Shown piece after piece: positions 22,634 through 26,475 of a stretch of 26,475 nucleotides of DNA. The stretch lies in contig CAROLD010000020.1 of assembly GCA_949035555.1 (NCBI GenBank), positions 6,306-32,780 on the forward strand, in the 5' to 3' direction. The notes under the pieces were generated by a model. The model did no database searches. It saw only the letters and a program-made list of their open reading frames with translations, and had not been told where the DNA came from. The number at the start of each line of letters is the position of its first letter. Position 1 is the stretch's first letter. The translations under genes were made by a program, and so were the position numbers. The DNA is from an uncultured bacterium. Its GTDB lineage: Bacteria; Cyanobacteriota; Vampirovibrionia; Gastranaerophilales; Gastranaerophilaceae.

Positions 22634-23363
22634 TTTTCTTTGCAATCCTGTTTAAAAAGTTACGAAGTTCCTTAATCTGTTGAGGTTTTATAGGTTTTAC
22701 ATCGCCGCGTTTCAACCCGTCAAGATTAAGTGTTGCATGCTGGATACGTTTCAATGTTAGAACTTCAAACCCGAGATACTCAAACATTTTTCTAATTTGT
22801 CTGTTCATTCCCTGATATAGCAAAACTTCCATTACGGTATGGTTGCTGTCAACATCCAGCACGTCAACTTCAGCATATGCAATTTTACCTTTTTCAATCT
22901 CAATACCCTTATACATTTTATCTATATCGTTTTGGGAAATTTTTCCATTAATTGATACCCTGTATAGTTTTGGAACTTTTACGGAAGGATGGGTTAATTC
23001 ATTTATTAAATCGCCATCGTTAGTCAAAATAATAAGTCCGGTTGAATCTTTATCCAACCTGCCCACAGGTTTCAAATGATGTAAATTCTTTGGTATCAGA
23101 TCATAAATAGTTTTTCTGTCTTTCTCATCATCAGCAGTCGTAATATACCCAGCAGGTTTATAAAATCTATAATACTCATGCTTCACAGGGTGAATAAGTT
23201 TACCATTAACAAAGACTTTATCTTTAAGTTGAACAGAGAAACCGAGTTCGGTAATCTTTTTACCGTTAACCATAACTGCGCCGCTTTCAATCAGTTCATC
23301 AGCTTGGCGGCGGGAACATAAACCTGATGACGCTATGTATTTATTTAAACGAGTGCCGGACAT
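22626..23363 (-). CDS. rluB: Ribosomal large-subunit pseudouridine synthase, RsuA/RluB family
   Basis: The 245-residue protein has an N-terminal S4 RNA-binding domain (about 3-60: RLNKYIASSGLCSRRQADEL) and a pseudouridine synthase domain with catalytic Asp104 in GRLDKDSTGL, KLYRVSINGKIS, and QGMNRQIRKMFEYLGFEV. RluB makes a pseudouridine in 23S rRNA; the RsuA and RluB subfamilies are close, so the exact target is less sure than the activity. The ATG overlaps the 3' end of ybgC by 19 bases. It is the middle gene of the ybgC-rluB-coaE operon. Confidence 0.92.
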   Translation of the reverse strand: MSGTRLNKYIASSGLCSRRQADELIESGAVMVNGKKITELGFSVQLKDKVFVNGKLIHPVKHEYYRFYKPAGYITTADDEKDRKTIYDLIPKNLHHLKPVGRLDKDSTGLIILTNDGDLINELTHPSVKVPKLYRVSINGKISQNDIDKMYKGIEIEKGKIAYAEVDVLDVDSNHTVMEVLLYQGMNRQIRKMFEYLGFEVLTLKRIQHATLNLDGLKRGDVKPIKPQQIKELRNFLNRIAKKNA

Positions 23364-23767
23364 TTTATTGCCTCTTCAAAAGATTTTGCTATAACATCAG
23401 GCATTTTGCGGTATAACTTTCCATCTTCATGAATAGCTACAACAACTACTTCAGCCTCAATAAAAGTTTTTCCGGTTTCTTTAGACTTTATACATTGCTT
23501 AAATGTTACGGTAAAACCTTTAAATTCAGATATTTCAGTTACAATAACCAGAATATCTTCCATTTTTGCAGAAGCTTTGTATTTAAGATTTATATTAACA
23601 ACGGGAAGAACTATGTCTTGAGCCGTAAGTTCTGCAATACTGTGCCCCATCATTGCACAGAGTTCAACTCTGCCCATTTCAAGCCATCTCAAATACGAGC
23701 CGTGCCAGACAACACCATATGCATCGGTGTCTGAATAAAATACTTTTTGTTCAAATATATGTTTCAT
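23345..23767 (-). CDS. ybgC: Acyl-CoA thioesterase, YbgC / 4-hydroxybenzoyl-CoA thioesterase family
   Basis: The 140-residue hotdog-fold protein has the signature FYSDTDAYGVVWHGSYLRW (10-28), with the catalytic Asp15, followed by EMGRVEL. YbgC-type enzymes hydrolyse short acyl-CoA thioesters and in Proteobacteria sit with the Tol-Pal genes; here the neighbours are rluB and coaE instead. The ATG at 23767 has no Shine-Dalgarno, and an extended -10 (TGGTATAAT) ends six bases before it, so a leaderless mRNA is likely. It is first in a three-gene overlapping operon and divergent from rex. Confidence 0.92.
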   Translation of the reverse strand: MKHIFEQKVFYSDTDAYGVVWHGSYLRWLEMGRVELCAMMGHSIAELTAQDIVLPVVNINLKYKASAKMEDILVIVTEISEFKGFTVTFKQCIKSKETGKTFIEAEVVVVAIHEDGKLYRKMPDVIAKSFEEAIKCPALV

Positions 23768-23773
23768 ATCTGA

Positions 23774-23779
23774 ATTATA
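23774..23779 (-). promoter_or_regulatory. Extended -10 of the ybgC operon
   Basis: On the minus strand TGGTATAAT places TATAAT at 23774-23779, six bases before the ybgC ATG. The -35 region (about 23797-23802) matches the consensus poorly and overlaps the rex -10. Confidence 0.6.
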
Positions 23780-23801
23780 CCATTAAAATTATATTTTTAT
23801 G

Positions 23802-23807
23802 TATAAT
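23802..23807 (+). promoter_or_regulatory. Extended -10 of rex
   Basis: TGTATAAT places TATAAT at 23802-23807. The rex ATG at 23814 follows after six bases. An upstream ATG at 23799 would put this promoter inside the coding sequence, which argues for the 23814 start. Confidence 0.6.
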
Positions 23808-23813
23808 GAAATT

Positions 23814-24428
23814 ATGGATAAAAAAATTTCAGAAAAAGTTATAAACCGTTTAACCTTGTATCATTGCATTTTGCAGGATTTTATTGACAAAAAACAGGAA
23901 TATATTTCAAGTAAACAAATCGCAACACTTTTACGAATTGATGACTCTCAAGTGAGAAAAGATATTAATTTGCTTAATAATTCAGGTAAATCAAGAGTTG
24001 GGTATATTGTTAAAGAGCTTAAAAAATCAATTGAAAGTACGCTTGGGTTTAGAAAAACAAAAAATGCGTATATAATTGGTGCCGGAAATCTTGGAATGGC
24101 ACTTGCAAAATATGATAATTTCACCAGCTACGGTTTAAATATTATCAATCTTTTTGATAATGACACAACAAAAATAGGAAAAAAAGTTAACAGCAAAACA
24201 ATACTTGATATAAAAGATCTACCAACGTTAAGTCAACAGCAAGATATTGATATTGCAATATTAACAGTACCTGGCAAATATGCACAATCAACTGCTGATT
24301 ATCTGGTAAAATCAAACATTAAATACATATGGAATTTTACCCCTACAGTTCTTGATGTTCCGGCTGAGGTACAAGTTTGGAATGAAAACCTCATGGGTAA
24401 CTTTTTGCAATTCACTTATTGCATATAA
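23814..24428 (+). CDS. rex: Redox-sensing transcriptional repressor Rex
   Basis: Rex binds operator DNA when NAD+ is high and lets go when NADH rises, controlling fermentation and respiration genes. The 204-residue protein has the N-terminal winged helix (about 1-75: SSKQIATLLRIDDSQVRKDI) and a Rossmann domain with IGAGNLGMALA near residue 88, then FDNDTTKIG and AILTVPGKYAQSTADYLV, ending in the swapped C-terminal helix with NFLQFTYCI. I chose ATG 23814, which fits the family N-terminus and the promoter. The usual Rex operator (TTGTGA-type inverted repeat) is not visible near its own start, so autoregulation is not shown. No terminator is evident before the convergent coaX. Confidence 0.95.
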   Translation: MDKKISEKVINRLTLYHCILQDFIDKKQEYISSKQIATLLRIDDSQVRKDINLLNNSGKSRVGYIVKELKKSIESTLGFRKTKNAYIIGAGNLGMALAKYDNFTSYGLNIINLFDNDTTKIGKKVNSKTILDIKDLPTLSQQQDIDIAILTVPGKYAQSTADYLVKSNIKYIWNFTPTVLDVPAEVQVWNENLMGNFLQFTYCI

Positions 24429-24479
24429 CTTCACAAAATTAAGCATATGAAATTACATAGAACATTACAAATAAGGTTT

Positions 24480-25280
24480 TTATAATTTTTCAGAAGTATT
24501 ATTCAGAAATATATTTTTTTGAACTGGAGATGTATTAATTTTATAAATATGTTTCAAACCAATTAAAGTTAAATTAGGATTGACATGGTTAAATGGCCTT
24601 TTTAAATAATTAGCAATCAAACCGCAATAGCCACCGGTAGCTACGACCATAGCCTTTTCGCCAAGCTCTTTTTCACATTGAGCCACAAGTCCGTCAACCA
24701 TACAAGCTGTACCGCGGATTACACCTGATAAAATTGCATCAGTTGTATTATGCCCTATTGCAGCTTTTGAAATTGATACATCTATCTTTGGGAGTTTTGA
24801 AGTGGAACTTTTAAGACACTTCATTTGAGTATTGATTCCCGGAGCAATAACACCACCCAGAAACTCTTTTTTAGAATTTATTATATCAAATGAGGTTGCT
24901 GTTCCAAAATCGATAACAATTACGGCACCTTTATATAATATTGATGCTGCAACAGCATTCGCAAGACGATCAGCACCAACTTCACGCGGATTATCAGTTC
25001 GAACTTTAATACCTAAATTGATATCAGAAGCCACAAATACGGATTTTATACCAAAAACATTATCTACGGCTCTTTTAAACTTAATGTTTAGCTCTTCGAC
25101 AACCGAAGCGATAACACATCCGCTGATAGAATAATCTTTAAACAACGATTTTAAAAGAATTTCATACTCTTCACCTGACAAATCTTTATCAGAAGCAAGC
25201 CTGAACTCATTTATATATTTATCATTATCAAATAACCCTAGGGTAATATTTGTATTTCCGATATCTGCTGTTAATAACAT
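24480..25280 (-). CDS. coaX: Type III pantothenate kinase
   Basis: CoaX phosphorylates pantothenate, the first step of CoA synthesis, and unlike CoaA is not normally feedback-inhibited by CoA. The 266-residue protein has DIGNTNITLG (6-15), the substrate-binding NPREVGADRLANA, IDFGTATSFD, GGVIAPGI and VVATGGYCGLIA, all typical. The last 20 residues, polar and Asn/Ser-rich, extend beyond the usual end. The ATG at 25280 directly follows a 12-bp hairpin that covers part of the GAGGA Shine-Dalgarno. The 65-residue gene lies upstream in the same direction. Confidence 0.95.
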   Translation of the reverse strand: MLLTADIGNTNITLGLFDNDKYINEFRLASDKDLSGEEYEILLKSLFKDYSISGCVIASVVEELNIKFKRAVDNVFGIKSVFVASDINLGIKVRTDNPREVGADRLANAVAASILYKGAVIVIDFGTATSFDIINSKKEFLGGVIAPGINTQMKCLKSSTSKLPKIDVSISKAAIGHNTTDAILSGVIRGTACMVDGLVAQCEKELGEKAMVVATGGYCGLIANYLKRPFNHVNPNLTLIGLKHIYKINTSPVQKNIFLNNTSEKL

Positions 25281-25318
25281 AATAGAATAGTCCTCACATA
25301 TCTGAAGACTATTCTATT
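25281..25318 (-). promoter_or_regulatory. Hairpin in the coaX leader, abutting the start codon
   Basis: AATAGAATAGTC (25281-25292) and GACTATTCTATT (25307-25318) are perfect 12-bp complements with a 14-base loop. On the minus strand the GAGGA ribosome site sits at the loop/stem junction, and the ATG follows the 3' arm at once. There is no T tail. It looks more like a translational control element than a terminator. Confidence 0.5.
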
Positions 25319-25347
25319 ACAAACATAGTTTACGTGCAAAATTTAAT

Positions 25348-25545
25348 CTATTGAATTTCGCCGGCAGCTGTTCTATGTGATGCCGCAGAAGCCGAAAGAT
25401 TTGGATCAAATACACAATTTGGCTGCCCGTTAGAAAGAATGCCTTGTTTTCTAAGCATTTTTTTAGGGTCAAAATTGCCGTTACTTATATCACGTGCAGT
25501 ATTATCAACTGCTTTAAAAAAATTTCCGATTGCATCAACGCTCAT
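25348..25545 (-). CDS. Small hypothetical protein, 65 residues
   Basis: The frame has a strong GGAGGA seven bases before ATG 25545, so it is very probably translated. The product is soluble: an N-terminal helix (SVDAIGNFFKAVDNTARDI), a Gly/Pro-rich middle (ILSNGQPNCVFDPNL) and a small-residue C-terminus ending in ASHRTAAGEIQ. There is one Cys and no signal or membrane segment. I do not recognise the family. It is divergent from tuf and upstream of coaX in the same direction. Confidence 0.75.
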   Translation of the reverse strand: MSVDAIGNFFKAVDNTARDISNGNFDPKKMLRKQGILSNGQPNCVFDPNLSASAASHRTAAGEIQ

Positions 25546-25666
25546 AATATTATCCTCCAGGTCATAATCTTTTATTACTTATATAAAGTATTTTTTCAGA
25601 ATAAAAATGCACAAATCTGAAAATATTGTTACATTTCGTAATATAATTCAAATTCTCATTATAATC

Positions 25667-25694
25667 TTGACAAAAAATTATGAGCATATAGAAT
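25667..25694 (+). promoter_or_regulatory. Promoter of tuf
   Basis: A perfect TTGACA (25667-25672) and TAGAAT (25689-25694) are 16 bases apart. This predicts a leader of about 60 bases before the tuf ATG. Confidence 0.65.
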
Positions 25695-25748
25695 TATAGA
25701 TATCGTAGAATACTAAATTAAAGTAGTATATAGTAGACAAAAAAGAAG

Positions 25749-25760
25749 GAGATTAATCTC
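25749..25760 (+). promoter_or_regulatory. Palindrome at the tuf ribosome site
   Basis: GAGATTAATCTC is a perfect 12-base palindrome that begins within the AAGGAG ribosome site and ends at the base before the ATG. It could fold into a 4-bp hairpin with a TTAA loop. Confidence 0.35.
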
Positions 25761-26475
25761 ATGGCACGTGAAAAGTATGAACGTACGAAACCGCACGTTA
25801 ACGTAGGTACAATCGGCCACGTTGACCACGGTAAAACTACATTAACAGCAGCAATTACCGGTACATTAGCAGCAGCTGGTAAAGCAGATGCTAAAAAATT
25901 CGATGAAATCGATGCTGCTCCAGAAGAAAAAGCAAGAGGTATTACCATCTCTACAGCTCACGTTGAATATGAAACAGATTCAAGACACTACGCTCACGTT
26001 GACTGCCCAGGCCACGCTGACTATGTTAAAAACATGATTACAGGTGCTGCTCAAATGGACGGTGCAATTCTTGTAGTTGCAGCTACTGATGGTGCTATGC
26101 CTCAAACTCGTGAACACATTCTACTTGCTCGCCAAGTTGGTGTTCCTAACCTTGTTGTATTCTTAAACAAATGCGATATGGTTGATGATCCAGAATTATT
26201 AGAATTAGTAGAAATGGAAGTTAGAGAACTTCTTTCTTCTTACGAATTCGATGGCGACAACATCCCATTCATCCACGGTTCAGCTTTAAAAGCTTTAGAA
26301 GCAGTTCAAGCTAACCCTTCAGTTACTCGTGATGATAATGAATGGACAGCTAAAATCTGGGATTTGATGGATGCTTTAGATTCTTACTTCCCAGAACCAG
26401 AAAGAGAATTGGATAAACCATTCTTGATGCCTGTTGAAGACGTATTCTCAATCACAGGTCGTGGTACAGTTGCTA
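25761..26475 (+). CDS. tuf: Elongation factor Tu, 3' end outside window
   Basis: EF-Tu brings aminoacyl-tRNA to the ribosome as a GTP complex. The 238 codons present cover nearly all of the G domain: GTIGHVDHGKTT (P-loop, 16-27), the switch I stretch EEKARGITI, DCPGHADYVKNM and the guanine-recognising NKCD near residue 136, then the start of domain 2 (VFSITGRGTV). The ATG has a strong AAGAAGGAGA. Codon choice is more restricted than in the neighbours, as expected for high expression. It has its own promoter, and no rpsL, rpsG or fusA precedes it in the window, so it is not in a standard str operon unless genes lie downstream. Confidence 0.98.
   Translation, partial: MAREKYERTKPHVNVGTIGHVDHGKTTLTAAITGTLAAAGKADAKKFDEIDAAPEEKARGITISTAHVEYETDSRHYAHVDCPGHADYVKNMITGAAQMDGAILVVAATDGAMPQTREHILLARQVGVPNLVVFLNKCDMVDDPELLELVEMEVRELLSSYEFDGDNIPFIHGSALKALEAVQANPSVTRDDNEWTAKIWDLMDALDSYFPEPERELDKPFLMPVEDVFSITGRGTVA

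Noticed and set aside
23768..23813. Rex operator in the rex/ybgC gap
   Set aside because: No TTGTGA/TCACAA-type inverted repeat is present in the 46 bases.

Overview
The window is a dense, AT-rich stretch of ordinary bacterial chromosome with no phage, insertion sequence or CRISPR array. It suggests a diderm (outer-membrane) bacterium: it encodes the Kdo transferase WaaA, an MsbA-like lipid exporter and two wall hydrolases. The combination of AT richness, a threonyl-tRNA synthetase without the N-terminal TGS domain, a YidC with a long insert, and small lineage-style hypothetical proteins makes me think of gut non-photosynthetic Cyanobacteria (Vampirovibrionia/Gastranaerophilales). That assignment is inference from memory of such proteins, not a database result. 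TGA is used as a stop (coaE), so the standard bacterial code applies.

Layout. 1-1681 (-): the start of a large low-complexity protein ending, within the window, in a 21-bp/7-residue repeat array. 1864-2673 (+): fabI. 2751-7122 (-): ribF, a concentrative nucleoside transporter, a TPR protein and pth. 7265-8025 (+): a solitary double-HTH regulator and tRNA-Lys(UUU). 8144-9437 (-): a hypothetical protein and a PPP-type phosphatase. 9534-10148 (+): two small exported or membrane proteins. 10181-14633 (-): a lytic transglycosylase, queA, yidC and waaA. 14702-18244 (+): folK, a flavoprotein and thrS. 18295-18798 (-): a DUF6582-like small protein, a 35-codon ORF and tRNA-Leu(UAG). 18946-22086 (+): an ABC exporter, a coupled small protein and a CHAP-type hydrolase. 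22061-23767 (-): the overlapping operon ybgC-rluB-coaE. 23814-24428 (+): rex. 24480-25545 (-): coaX and a 65-residue protein. 25761 to the end (+): tuf, cut by the window edge.

How the genes relate. Two CoA enzymes (coaX, coaE), fatty acid reduction (fabI), FMN/FAD synthesis (ribF), folate (folK), translation (thrS, pth, queA, rluB, tuf, two tRNAs), membrane insertion (yidC) and envelope work (waaA, ABC exporter, transglycosylase, CHAP protein) make this a housekeeping region. Genes are in short operons separated by clear hairpin terminators.

The most interesting signals are regulatory. In five genes (ribF, the exported protein at 9534, folK, ybgC, rex) a -10 box ends 6-7 bases before the start codon and no Shine-Dalgarno is visible, which predicts leaderless mRNAs. 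Two of the gene pairs (waaA/folK, ybgC/rex) are divergent with overlapping promoters. thrS and coaX have hairpins in their leaders that could control translation. At the protein level, the nucleoside transporter lacks the usual base-recognition residues and the phosphatase has GSHE in place of GNHE.
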